Shown here piece after piece: positions 36,892-45,058 of a stretch of DNA of 64,000 nt. The stretch is from JABDIP01 sp965237625 (GTDB lineage Bacteria > Pseudomonadota > Alphaproteobacteria > DSM-16000 > Inquilinaceae): positions 248,001 to 312,000 of the forward strand of contig CBDEGD010000014.1 of NCBI GenBank assembly GCA_965237625.1, given 5' to 3'. A program made the translations under genes and the position numbers. Below the pieces are notes generated by a model. That model ran no database searches. It was not told the origin of the DNA and worked only from the letters and a program-made list of their open reading frames with translations. Position 1 is the first letter of the stretch. Each line of letters opens with the position of its first letter.

Positions 36892-37208
36892 TATCGTGTC
36901 GATTTCCGCCAGGATATCGTGTCCTCGCCGCGCGGTCTTCCGTCTCTTGCCAATTCAGTCCGCCGGTCTGCCGAAGATGCGATTCGACTCGATGGGCGGC
37001 ATACGAACAACAAGTCTTGCCGGTGGAACGACAGCCATAAAGAACGCCACTCAAAGAATAGGCGAGCCAATGCGGAAATCAAAATTACCGAAAGTTGCGA
37101 GGCTGGTGTGACGAATCAACACAGTGCCGAAGAATTATTGCGCAGAATCGTCAATAGTACTAGCCTGTTAGTGGGGCGCCACGACTTGCCGCAACTGTGA
37201 GCAGGACG
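36892..37208. other. Intergenic region with a short direct repeat
   Basis: About 317 bases between divergent genes for the ThDP enzyme and the orphan histidine kinase. ATATCGTGTC occurs at 36891-36900 and again at 36914-36923, 23 bases apart, directly before the ThDP-enzyme gene. This would fit tandem binding of a regulator on one DNA face. Nothing else is recognised. Confidence 0.45.
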
Positions 37209-39098
37209 ATGGCCGTAAGGAAAAATCCACGCAATGGCGTGGCCGCCTCGGACATCGCCCAAGGGCCGTCCGGGTTGGAAAGCGGGCTGACCGGCAAGGC
37301 CGGCGATACGTCTGCGGTCCAGGCAGGACTGCCGGAGGCGAGAGAGATTCGCCGCCAGCAGATGGCCGCCCTGATTCGCCAGACGCCGATCAACTCCGGC
37401 GTGAGCATGACGACGTCACTGGTGATTGCGGCGACCTACTGGTCCATTTCGCCACGGCCCCTTCTCCTGATTTGGCTGGTTGTGATCTGGGCCATGTCGG
37501 CGTTGCATTTGAGCCGGTGGCATCTATACCGGCGGCGACCGCCAAGCGGCCACATCAGCCGACGCGGCCCGCGGCGCGCGGTCATCTGGGCGGTTCTGTC
37601 CGGCTGCGTCTGGGCCAGCAGCCTATTATTCTTCTGGAACGCTCCGATCACCCATCAGATCGTTCTGATGATCGTGATTGCCGGAATGTTGGCCGGCGCG
37701 TCATCATCCCTGGCTGCCATTCCGTCGGTAGCGGTTGCCTTCGTCCTTACCAGCATCTCCCCTTACATCGTCTATTTCACGCTGCAATGGGATGTCGTCT
37801 TCCTTGCACTGGCGGTCATGTCGCTGGTTATGACCCTGGCGATGTTGATGTCGTCCCATCTCGTGCACCAGCAGTTCATCGAGAGCGTTCGCACGCATTT
37901 CGCCAACCAGGCGCAACTCGCCCAGTTTCATGCCGAACGGGATGATTGGCTGGAGATATCCGACACGTCGGAAGCGTTCGCGCTGTACGACGAAAAACAT
38001 CGTCTGTTGATGTGGAATGAGAATTTCCGCCGGATTCTGTCCCTGCCGGAATCCGCCCTGTTCCGCGGCGCCCGGCGCATCGACATCCTGCGCCAATGCG
38101 CACCGCCCGTTGAGGTCGCCGATGGCGCCAGGACGCTCGAGAACTGGATCGAAAGCCGGTTGAAGCTGCACGCGGCCACCCCGGCGACGGTTGTCGACCG
38201 GCTTTCGAACGGTCGATCACTGAAGAGCAGCGCTCGCAAGACCGCACGCGGGCACACTGCCACAACCCATATCGATATCACCGAATTGAAGGAGAATGAG
38301 GCAGCGTTGATCCGCGCCGAGGAAGAGGCGGTGCAGGCCAATGCCGCCAAATCCGAATTCCTGGCCAATATGAGCCATGAGCTGCGCACCCCGCTGAACG
38401 CGATCATCGGGTTCTCCGAGGTGATGATGGACCAGCTGCTGGGAAAGATCGGCACGCCGCGTTATCTCGAATACTCGAAGAACATTAACGACAGCGGCCG
38501 CCATCTGCTGGACCTGATCAGCGACATCCTGGACCTCTCCAGGGTCGAGGCCGGAAGGATGGATCTGTGGCGGCGTCCGGTCGATATGCGGCAGACCGTT
38601 GAGGCATGCCGGCAGCTAGTGCTTCCGGCCGCTGAGGAAGGCGGCGTTGAGGTCGCCGTAAAGGCTGATTGCTGCCAGGAATGGCCCTTGCTGTTTGCCG
38701 ATGAGACCAAGATCAAACAGATTTTGATCAACATCCTGTCCAACGCCATCAAGTTCACGCCGAAGGGCGGCACCGTCTCGGTGCAATCCAACCGAGCCGA
38801 GAATGGCGATTTCACATTCTCGGTCAGCGATACGGGTATTGGCATCGCGCCGGATTCACTGCCGCTGGTCCTGGAGCCGTTTCGCCGGCTGGAACCTTCG
38901 CATCGGCGGCGGTATCCCGGGACTGGGCTCGGTCTGCCGCTGGCCAAGGCCCTGGTGGAGTTGCATGACGGCAAGCTGACGATCGAGAGTACGCCGGACG
39001 TCGGAACGACCGTGACGGTTTCGCTGCCGACACTTCTCGCCTTGCGTCGAAATGCTGAGGCCGAATCCGAACCCGCGCGGCAGGCCCCGGCGGAATAG
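37209..39098 (+). CDS. Orphan membrane sensor histidine kinase
   Basis: Kinase of 629 residues. After a polar N-terminus of about 65 residues come six hydrophobic segments (about 66-220), including LLLIWLVVIWAMSALHLSRW and VLMIVIAGMLAGASSSLAAI. A PAS-like domain follows (WLEISDTSEAFALYDEKHRL). The HisKA helix has FLANMSHELRTPLNAIIGF, and the ATPase domain has NILSNAIKFTPKGG, SDTGIGIAP and GTGLGLPLAKALVELHDG. No response regulator is adjacent. ATG 37209 is preferred to an upstream GTG (37197) because of the AGCAGGAC before it. The signal is unknown. Confidence 0.92.
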   Translation: MAVRKNPRNGVAASDIAQGPSGLESGLTGKAGDTSAVQAGLPEAREIRRQQMAALIRQTPINSGVSMTTSLVIAATYWSISPRPLLLIWLVVIWAMSALHLSRWHLYRRRPPSGHISRRGPRRAVIWAVLSGCVWASSLLFFWNAPITHQIVLMIVIAGMLAGASSSLAAIPSVAVAFVLTSISPYIVYFTLQWDVVFLALAVMSLVMTLAMLMSSHLVHQQFIESVRTHFANQAQLAQFHAERDDWLEISDTSEAFALYDEKHRLLMWNENFRRILSLPESALFRGARRIDILRQCAPPVEVADGARTLENWIESRLKLHAATPATVVDRLSNGRSLKSSARKTARGHTATTHIDITELKENEAALIRAEEEAVQANAAKSEFLANMSHELRTPLNAIIGFSEVMMDQLLGKIGTPRYLEYSKNINDSGRHLLDLISDILDLSRVEAGRMDLWRRPVDMRQTVEACRQLVLPAAEEGGVEVAVKADCCQEWPLLFADETKIKQILINILSNAIKFTPKGGTVSVQSNRAENGDFTFSVSDTGIGIAPDSLPLVLEPFRRLEPSHRRRYPGTGLGLPLAKALVELHDGKLTIESTPDVGTTVTVSLPTLLALRRNAEAESEPARQAPAE

Positions 39099-39107
39099 CC
39101 GGCGACA

Positions 39108-39135
39108 CCGACCGAATTGGGCCGACCGAATTGGG
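39108..39135. repeat. Two perfect tandem copies of a 14-base unit
   Basis: CCGACCGAATTGGG occurs at 39108-39121 and 39122-39135, just after the histidine kinase stop, followed by a third partial copy (CCGAC). Each copy contains the near-palindrome CCGAATTGGG. This is probably replication slippage. Confidence 0.75.
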
Positions 39136-39236
39136 CCGACAGACCTGGAACGCCATCGTCGTTGAATGCTGGGAGCCAAGCCGCCAAGATGTTGCCCCTT
39201 GCCATCACCGCATGGCCATCGGCAACGGAGGACGAC

Positions 39237-39524
39237 TTGGTCGCATATATGATTGTCACGGTTGACGTGACCGACCCGGAGCAATACCGCCAGTACACGG
39301 ACCGGGCCCCGGCCGCGATCGCCAAGTTCGGCGGCCGCTACGTGGCGCGCGGCGGACGCACCGTGACCCTGGAAGGCGACACCGAATCACGCCGGGTGGT
39401 CGTGGTCGAATTCCCCAGCGTCGAACAGGCCGAGGCCTGCTACGCCTCGCCGGAATACCAGGAGGCCAAATCCCACCGGGAGGGTGCGGCGAATGCGCGA
39501 TTCATCGTCGTGGAGGGCGTCTGA
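39237..39524 (+). CDS. DUF1330 protein
   Basis: Protein of 95 residues in the DUF1330 family (dimeric alpha-beta ferredoxin-like fold). The conserved blocks are VAYMIVTVDVTDPEQYRQY at the N-terminus, KFGGRYVARGG and VVVEFPSVEQAEACYASPEY. The start is set at TTG 39237: it lies 7-8 bases after CGGAGGAC and restores the family's usual first residues, whereas the ATG at 39249 would cut them off. The biochemical role of the family is not established. The gene lies about 140 bases after the orphan kinase. Confidence 0.88.
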   Translation: MVAYMIVTVDVTDPEQYRQYTDRAPAAIAKFGGRYVARGGRTVTLEGDTESRRVVVVEFPSVEQAEACYASPEYQEAKSHREGAANARFIVVEGV

Positions 39525-39564
39525 CCTTCGTCGGTCGACCGCCCATGCCTATTCCTGACCCAGC

Positions 39565-39900
39565 CTAATCCTGAATCGTCTCCAGATAGGCCAACAAATC
39601 GTCGATCTGCTCGGGCGTGAGCGTGAATTCGGGCATCCGGACATCATCGCGATGGCTGGTCACAATGCCCTCCGCCAATGCTTCCGCGATGTAGTCGATC
39701 GGCCATTTTTCGGCCAAACCGCTGAAGGCTGGCGCGCCGGTGGCGGGGCTTGGCCCGGGACCGGCGATCGCGTGGCAACGGGCGCACAGCCGTTCCGCCA
39801 GATCAGCGCCCGCCGTCACATCGTCGGCGGCGCAGGCGGCCGTCGAAAGAAGTGCGAGTACCGCAACCGCTGAATACCGGCCTTTGAGGACAGGTTTCAT
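39565..39900 (-). CDS. Small class I cytochrome c
   Basis: Periplasmic mono-heme cytochrome of 111 residues. The signal sequence is MKPVLKGRYSAVAVLALLST with cleavage near ACA. The heme site is CARCHAIAG (Cys-x-x-Cys-His at about 39-43), and the sixth ligand is probably Met in VRMPEFTLTPEQI. The nearby XoxF quinoprotein cluster starts 500 bases away, and this cytochrome could accept electrons from it, although a dedicated XoxG is encoded next to XoxF. It is transcribed away from xoxF together with the small Cys protein upstream. Confidence 0.92.
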   Translation of the reverse strand: MKPVLKGRYSAVAVLALLSTAACAADDVTAGADLAERLCARCHAIAGPGPSPATGAPAFSGLAEKWPIDYIAEALAEGIVTSHRDDVRMPEFTLTPEQIDDLLAYLETIQD

Positions 39901-39981
39901 CGTATTTCCCTGAATCCGCGCGGCGCGGCATTACCGCCCTGGCGTTGGTCGCATTGCAACACATTTGACCGCCGCAATAAA

Positions 39982-40176
39982 TCAGGCTTGCGGGGCGCCG
40001 CAGGTCCAACGCCGAACCTTCCATTCCGGATGCTCCAGTTCCCACCGCACGGCGGCGAACTGGCCCTGGAACATGCAGGATCGCACGCTGCCATACACCG
40101 ATTCGAAGGCGGGCTGTCGGGTCGCGCAATCCTGTGGATGGAGCAGGCTGCAAACGATCAGAACAAGCTCCACCAT
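39982..40176 (-). CDS. Small conserved-looking Cys/Trp protein
   Basis: A 64-residue protein. The hydrophobic N-terminus MVELVLIVCSLLHPQDCATR is followed by SCMFQGQFAAVRWELEHPEW and a terminal WTCGAP. Four cysteines and the HPxW-to-WxC ending match a family of short alphaproteobacterial proteins of unknown function, recognised from memory and not by search. It lies directly upstream of the cytochrome c gene on the same strand (81 bases) and is divergent from xoxF. The cysteines suggest a periplasmic or membrane-anchored location. Confidence 0.65.
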   Translation of the reverse strand: MVELVLIVCSLLHPQDCATRQPAFESVYGSVRSCMFQGQFAAVRWELEHPEWKVRRWTCGAPQA

Positions 40177-40428
40177 CCTAACCTCCTAAGGCAAATCCCA
40201 TCATAACCGGCTGTCAGCCCGGAGCCTGCACCGTATCTAGACAGGTCTGCCCGAGAAATGAGCAAATCGTTTCAATACGTTTGCCGACGAAACAAATTAC
40301 GGTTAATCTGTAAACCTAATGAAACGTGCCAAGCAAGAAAAGAACCCCCTTATGGAGGAGTTCTGGCTAGTCGCACGATCATGGAGACCCGTGTTTTTTT
40401 TACATCGCGTGGTATAGGGAGGAACCTT

Positions 40429-42237
40429 ATGAACTCAGTCAGAGTTGCACTACTTGCGGCCGCCGCAACGGCGGTTGCCGGTGTCGCAGGTGCAAATGAC
40501 AGTGTGTTGCAAGCGACATCCGACGCGTCCAATTGGGCGATGCAGCTTGGGAATTATCAGGGTCAGCGGTACAGCACGCTCGATCAGATCAACACGGGCA
40601 ATGTCGGCGATCTGGAGGTCAAGTGGACCTTCTCGACCGGCGTCCTGCGCGGCCATGAAGGCGGTCCGATCGTCATCGGCGATACGATGTATATCCACAC
40701 GCCGGTCCCGAACAACGTCTATGCGCTGGATCTGAACGACAACGGCCGGATCATCTGGAGCTATGAGCCCCGGCAGGATCCTTCGGTCATTCCGGTCATG
40801 TGCTGTGACACCGTCAATCGCGGCGTCGCGGTGGCGGACGGCAAGGTCTTCCTGGCCCAGGCTGATAATACCGTGGTCGCGCTCGATGCTGCGACCGGGG
40901 AGCCAATTTGGAGCGTCAGTAACGGCGATCACGCCCGTGGCGAGACCCTGACGGCGGCGCCGGTAGTGGTGCGCGACAAAGTCTTTATCGGCATCTCCGG
41001 CGGCGAATTCGGCGTGCGCGGCAGCCTGACCGCATACAACACCGCCGACGGTTCGTTGGTCTGGCGCGCCTATTCGACCGGTCCGGACAGCGAAGCCCTG
41101 ATCGACCCCAATGAGACGATGATGATGGGCCAGCCGATCGGCGAGGCCGATCTCGGCGTCTCCACATGGGCCGGCGATGAGTGGAAGATCGGTGGCGGCA
41201 CCACATGGGGCTGGTACACCTATGACCCGGATCTCGACCTAATCTACTACGGCACCGGCAATCCGGGGACGTGGAACCCGTCGCAGCGCGCGCTGAACGG
41301 TGAGCGGGTCGACAACAAATGGTCGATGAGCATCTTCGCCCGCGACCCCGACACCGGCATGGCAAAATGGGTCTACCAGAAGACGCCGTTCGACGAATGG
41401 GATTACGACGGCATCAACGAGAACATCCTCGCGGACATCGAAGTCGACGGCCAGATGCGCAAGGTTCTGGTGAACTTCGACCGTAACGGCTTCGGCTACA
41501 CGCTGGACCGCGAGACCGGCGAATTGCTGGTGGCCGAGAAGTTCGACCCGACGGTCAACTGGGCGAGCCATGTCGACATGGAAACCGGTCGTCCGGTGGT
41601 GCTGGATGAGGCCAGTACATTCATCCAGGGTGAGGACGTGAACACCACCGGCGTCTGCCCTGCCGCCCTCGGCAGCAAGGACCAGCAGCCGGCCTCGTTC
41701 TCGCCCGACACCGGGCTGTTCTATGTGCCGACCAACCACATCTGCATGGATTACGAGCCGTTCAGCGTCTCGTACTCCTCCGGTCAGCCCTATATCGGCG
41801 CGACCCTGTCGATGTTCCCGGCCCCGAATTCGCACGGCGGCATGGGCAACTTCATCGCCTGGGATGCGGCAAAGGGTGAAATCGTCTGGTCGATCCCCGA
41901 GCCCTTCGCGGTTTGGAGCGGCGCCCTGACGACGGCCGGCGGCGTGGGTTTCTACGGCACGCTGGAAGGCTATGTTGTCGGCATCAACCTTGCGGATGGC
42001 GAGGAGCTGTATCGCTTCAAGACCCCGTCCGGGATCATCGGCAACATCAACACCTATGAGCATGACGGCAAGCAGTACCTTGGCGTTCTGTCCGGCGTTG
42101 GTGGCTGGGCCGGCATCGGCCTCGCGGCCGGTCTGACCGGTGACACCGATGGGTTGGGCGCAGTTGGCGCTCACAAAGCGCTGGGTGACTACACACGGCT
42201 TGGCGGCGTTCTGACGGTCTTCGGACTGTCAGACTAA
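40429..42237 (+). CDS. xoxF: Lanthanide-type PQQ-dependent methanol dehydrogenase
   Basis: Periplasmic quinoprotein of 602 residues that oxidises methanol or other primary alcohols, passing electrons to a cytochrome. ATG 40429 follows AGGGAGGAA and gives a signal peptide ending near VAGAN. The vicinal disulfide is Cys125-Cys126 in IPVMCCDTVN. Metal ligands are Glu193 (SGGEFGV) and Asn278 (GTGNPGTW); the catalytic Asp is D325. Asp327, two residues later in DEWDYDGIN, is the extra ligand that marks lanthanide-dependent XoxF enzymes (calcium MxaF has Ala there). No MxaI-type small subunit is present. The loop ALNGERVDNKW before the FARDPDTG block looks longer than in the common enzymes. Confidence 0.95.
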   Translation: MNSVRVALLAAAATAVAGVAGANDSVLQATSDASNWAMQLGNYQGQRYSTLDQINTGNVGDLEVKWTFSTGVLRGHEGGPIVIGDTMYIHTPVPNNVYALDLNDNGRIIWSYEPRQDPSVIPVMCCDTVNRGVAVADGKVFLAQADNTVVALDAATGEPIWSVSNGDHARGETLTAAPVVVRDKVFIGISGGEFGVRGSLTAYNTADGSLVWRAYSTGPDSEALIDPNETMMMGQPIGEADLGVSTWAGDEWKIGGGTTWGWYTYDPDLDLIYYGTGNPGTWNPSQRALNGERVDNKWSMSIFARDPDTGMAKWVYQKTPFDEWDYDGINENILADIEVDGQMRKVLVNFDRNGFGYTLDRETGELLVAEKFDPTVNWASHVDMETGRPVVLDEASTFIQGEDVNTTGVCPAALGSKDQQPASFSPDTGLFYVPTNHICMDYEPFSVSYSSGQPYIGATLSMFPAPNSHGGMGNFIAWDAAKGEIVWSIPEPFAVWSGALTTAGGVGFYGTLEGYVVGINLADGEELYRFKTPSGIIGNINTYEHDGKQYLGVLSGVGGWAGIGLAAGLTGDTDGLGAVGAHKALGDYTRLGGVLTVFGLSD

Positions 42238-42263
42238 CCGCTGAAGTCGGCAGGTAGTGCTTG

Positions 42264-42305
42264 AGGCCCGGCCTCCGGTCTGACACCGGATGCCGGGCCT
42301 TTTTT
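42264..42305 (+). terminator. Strong Rho-independent terminator after xoxF
   Basis: Stem AGGCCCGGC (42264-42272) / GCCGGGCCT (42292-42300), with an inner CCGGT/ACCGG pairing, is followed by a run of six T (42300-42305). It lies 27 bases after the xoxF stop and before xoxG, so most transcripts should end at xoxF. Confidence 0.92.
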
Positions 42306-42462
42306 CCTGTTCCTCCCGCATCTCGGGTGTGACCACGGGGCGAACACCTGCGATAGGCCGGAACCCATGAAACCTGAACCAATTCCGCTTTTGGATGGCC
42401 GCGCACCGTGCCGCGGTCGCCGTATCCGCGACAGGACGCACAAGGACAAGGTGGCTGGCTTT

Positions 42463-42930
42463 ATGAAGACGCAAGGATTGCTTCTAGCGATGACCCTGGC
42501 CGTGACGATCGGCGCCGGAATCGTGTCGGCAAACGCTCAGGACATGGTTCCGCCGGCGCCAAATGATGTGAATTCGCCGATCGATCCGATCGACAACCCG
42601 TATCACGTGGTCGACGGCAAGGTGGATCGCGGAACCTATAACGGCTACCGCCGGTATCACTCCTCATGCCATGTCTGCCATGGCCCCGACGGTCTGGGTT
42701 CGTCCTTTGCACCGCCGCTCATCGAAACCCTTCGGCAGCTCGACTACGAGGCCTTTGCCGAGGTGGTGGTCAATGGTCGGGAGAATGTAGGCGCGAGCAG
42801 CAACAGCGTCATGCCCTCCTTCGCGTTCGATCCGAACGTGATGGAATACATGAACGACATCTACGGCTACCTGAGGGCCCGTACGGATGGCGTACTCGAC
42901 CGTGGCCGGCCGCAGCGCATTCCCAATTAG
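42463..42930 (+). CDS. xoxG: XoxG-like cytochrome c, electron acceptor of XoxF
   Basis: Periplasmic mono-heme cytochrome of 155 residues. The signal peptide is MKTQGLLLAMTLAVTIGAGI with cleavage after ANA. The heme site is Cys69-x-x-Cys72-His73 in SSCHVCHGPDGLGSSFAPPL, and Met in NSVMPSFAFDPNVM is the likely sixth ligand. The size and the pattern around the heme fit XoxG/MxaG-type cytochrome cL. It follows xoxF but is separated from it by a terminator, so it may have its own promoter. The frame is open to ATG 42367; ATG 42463 is preferred for the signal peptide. Confidence 0.9.
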   Translation: MKTQGLLLAMTLAVTIGAGIVSANAQDMVPPAPNDVNSPIDPIDNPYHVVDGKVDRGTYNGYRRYHSSCHVCHGPDGLGSSFAPPLIETLRQLDYEAFAEVVVNGRENVGASSNSVMPSFAFDPNVMEYMNDIYGYLRARTDGVLDRGRPQRIPN

Positions 42931-42976
42931 CGATGTGCGCCGCTGCCCTGTCTCAGGATCCAGATAGGAATCCCCC

Positions 42977-43822
42977 ATGATTGAACACATGCCAAGACGG
43001 CACGCCGCCTTGTGGCTGGCGGTCATTCTCTACGCCGCGATCGCCTGGACCGGCCCGGCGTCGGCCCAGGAAGTCACCGCGCGCGATGAGCTCCGGGTCT
43101 GCGCCGATCCCAGCCTGCCGCCCTTCTCCACCGAGGCGCTGGACGGCTTCGAGAACAAACTCGCCCAGATGATCGGCGACGAGCTCGGCATACCGGTCGT
43201 CTACACTTGGTGGCCGCAGACCATCGGATTCGTCCGAAACACCCTGGCGACGCGAAAATGCGACATCGTCATGGGCACGGCATCGGGCGAGGAAATGATG
43301 CAGAATACCAACGCGTACTATCGCTCGGTGTACGCCTTGGTGTACCGCGCCGATGGAGACATTCAGGCGACCACATTGGCAGACCCGGCGCTGCGCGGCC
43401 GGCGCGTCGGCGTTGTCGCGCAAACGCCGCCGGCAAACCTGCTGGCGTATTACGGGCTGAGCAACATCCAGCCCTATCAGCTCAATATCGACACCCGCGC
43501 CGATCAGCCGGCCCGGCGGGCGATCGAGGATGTGGCCGCCGGCGCAACCGAGTTCACGGTCATCTGGGGGCCGATAGCCGCTTATTACGCCAGCCAGCAG
43601 GAAGAGCCGCTGGTCGTGGTGCCGCTGGTCAACGAGCCGGGACCGGCCAGGCTGGAATTCCGCATCACAATGGGCATTCGAAGCGACGAGCCGGATTGGC
43701 GTCATTGGCTGAACGGATTCATTCGCGACAAGCAGGACGACATCAACCAGCTGCTGGCCGGCTATCGCGTCCCGCTGGTGGACCGGACCGGAAATCTGAT
43801 CGTGGTGGAGGCGGCCCGGTAA
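42977..43822 (+). CDS. xoxJ: XoxJ/MxaJ-like periplasmic binding protein
   Basis: Periplasmic solute-binding-fold protein of 281 residues with a signal peptide ending near GPASA. The mature part begins EVTARDELRVCADPSLPPFS, followed by WWPQTIGFVRNTLATRKCDI and GTASGEEMMQ, typical of XoxJ/MxaJ. These proteins are thought to help mature or activate the methanol dehydrogenase. Its stop codon shares one base with the start of the next gene (TAATG), so the two are translationally coupled. A shorter start at ATG 42989 is possible. Confidence 0.92.
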   Translation: MIEHMPRRHAALWLAVILYAAIAWTGPASAQEVTARDELRVCADPSLPPFSTEALDGFENKLAQMIGDELGIPVVYTWWPQTIGFVRNTLATRKCDIVMGTASGEEMMQNTNAYYRSVYALVYRADGDIQATTLADPALRGRRVGVVAQTPPANLLAYYGLSNIQPYQLNIDTRADQPARRAIEDVAAGATEFTVIWGPIAAYYASQQEEPLVVVPLVNEPGPARLEFRITMGIRSDEPDWRHWLNGFIRDKQDDINQLLAGYRVPLVDRTGNLIVVEAAR

Positions 43823-44379
43823 TGGCGGCGCGCCTTTGCCTTGTCCTGGCGCTTCTTGCCGCCGGGTTTGTCCCTGGAAGCGCCATAGCACAGCAGGTCC
43901 CGGTGCCGGATGGCTTCCGCATGTCCGAATATCGCGCGCCTGTCCCGGCAACGGCGCCAGGCGCCACGACGGTGGATACCGTGGCGGTCCGCGCATTGCT
44001 CGCCGAAGGCAAGGTGGTGCTGATCGACGTCCTGCCGCGGCCGCCGCGGCCGGCCGGTCTGCCGGAATCCACCGTCTGGGCGCCGAAGCAGAGGCAAAGC
44101 CTTCCGGGTGCTGTCTGGATCCCGAATGTGGGCTTTGGCGAATTGTCGGACGACATGCACCGGTATTATTCCGGGCATCTGGAACGGCTGACCACGGAAA
44201 TGCCGGGCGTCCGGCTGGTGATCTTCTGCGAGCCGAATTGCTGGATGTCCTGGAACGCCGCCAAGCGCGCGGCCGACTGGGGTTACGACAGTCTTTTCTG
44301 GTACCCCGAAGGCACGGAGGGTTGGAAGGCGGCCGGTTTCAAGTTAGAGCCGGTCGAGCCGGAGCCTCCCCTGGAGTGA
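43822..44379 (+). CDS. Rhodanese-like Cys-Trp motif protein of PQQ-dependent catabolism
   Basis: Exported protein of 185 residues with a signal peptide (MAARLCLVLALLAAGFVPGS, cleaved near AIA). The rhodanese-like fold shows VVLIDVLPRPPRP and the active-loop region LVIFCEPNCWMSWNAAKRA. The two Cys before Trp (CEPNCW) correspond to the motif used to define the PQQ-dependent-catabolism-associated family. These proteins sit next to quinoprotein dehydrogenases; the reaction is not known. It overlaps xoxJ by one base. Confidence 0.9.
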   Translation: MAARLCLVLALLAAGFVPGSAIAQQVPVPDGFRMSEYRAPVPATAPGATTVDTVAVRALLAEGKVVLIDVLPRPPRPAGLPESTVWAPKQRQSLPGAVWIPNVGFGELSDDMHRYYSGHLERLTTEMPGVRLVIFCEPNCWMSWNAAKRAADWGYDSLFWYPEGTEGWKAAGFKLEPVEPEPPLE

Positions 44380-44413
44380 GGGGGTTGGAATGAGGGGCCT
44401 CAGGCCGATGCCG

Positions 44414-44992
44414 TCAGCCGAGATGCGCCATGATCGCCCGCGCCAGGGCGCCCAGCCGTTCTTCCATCAGGACCGGCTGCTCGCAAAGCGGCCGCAGCGC
44501 CCGGTGACGGTCGGCGAAGATGCGGCGATTGATTTCGATACTCCCCGACAATTCTTCGATCCGCCCGACGTTCTTCTCCGGTTCCTGGCGCAGCTCTTCC
44601 AGTTCCGCCAGTTCTGCCGACATGGCGTCGACCATGCCGCGCTGCGCCCGCGCGTATCGTTTGATGGCAGTGATCGAGTTGGTCCGGGATTCGTCTATCC
44701 GCTGGAAGATACCGGCAAAGAGGCTGGTCAGCCGTTCGGCCTGACCGGCATCCAGGCCATTGGCGAATTCTTCCGTGCGGAGCACCGCCTCGTCGATCGA
44801 GACCCGCCTGGAGGTCACGGCGGTGACCAGCGACGCGATATCGGGATCGTCGGACCATTGCCCGCCAATCCCGTCGATCGGCGGGCCGCGCCAGATCTGC
44901 CCCGCCGACAGAGACGGCACCAGCCGCTGTATGCATGGCCAATCTGGGTCCTGCGCCGGCTGGCCAGCGGCGCCAATGCTCGCCGTCACCAT
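44414..44992 (-). CDS. Hypothetical protein of quinoprotein clusters, start uncertain
   Basis: Protein of about 192 residues, or longer. Conserved-looking features are DWPCIQRLVPSLSAGQIWRG at the N-terminus, the helical centre SLFAGIFQRIDESRTNSITA and the C-terminal ALRPLCEQPVLMEERLGALA. Two cysteines flank the domain. ATG 44992 lies inside a hydrophobic stretch (LKAAAAGVVGIFMVTASIGA) that looks like the signal peptide, so the true start is probably upstream, but no ATG, GTG or TTG occurs in frame at a good position. That same DNA encodes the signal peptide of the divergent gene. Recognised as a family seen near PQQ alcohol dehydrogenases; function unknown. Confidence 0.7.
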   Translation of the reverse strand: MVTASIGAAGQPAQDPDWPCIQRLVPSLSAGQIWRGPPIDGIGGQWSDDPDIASLVTAVTSRRVSIDEAVLRTEEFANGLDAGQAERLTSLFAGIFQRIDESRTNSITAIKRYARAQRGMVDAMSAELAELEELRQEPEKNVGRIEELSGSIEINRRIFADRHRALRPLCEQPVLMEERLGALARAIMAHLG

Positions 44993-45058
44993 GAATATGC
45001 CAACGACCCCCGCCGCCGCGGCCTTCAGGGTCCGGGCCGCCGAGCGGCGATAATCCTG

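Noticed and set aside
40258..40428. 57-codon N-terminal extension of xoxF
   Set aside because: The ribosome site and signal peptide at 40429 define the start; the extension is not protein-like.
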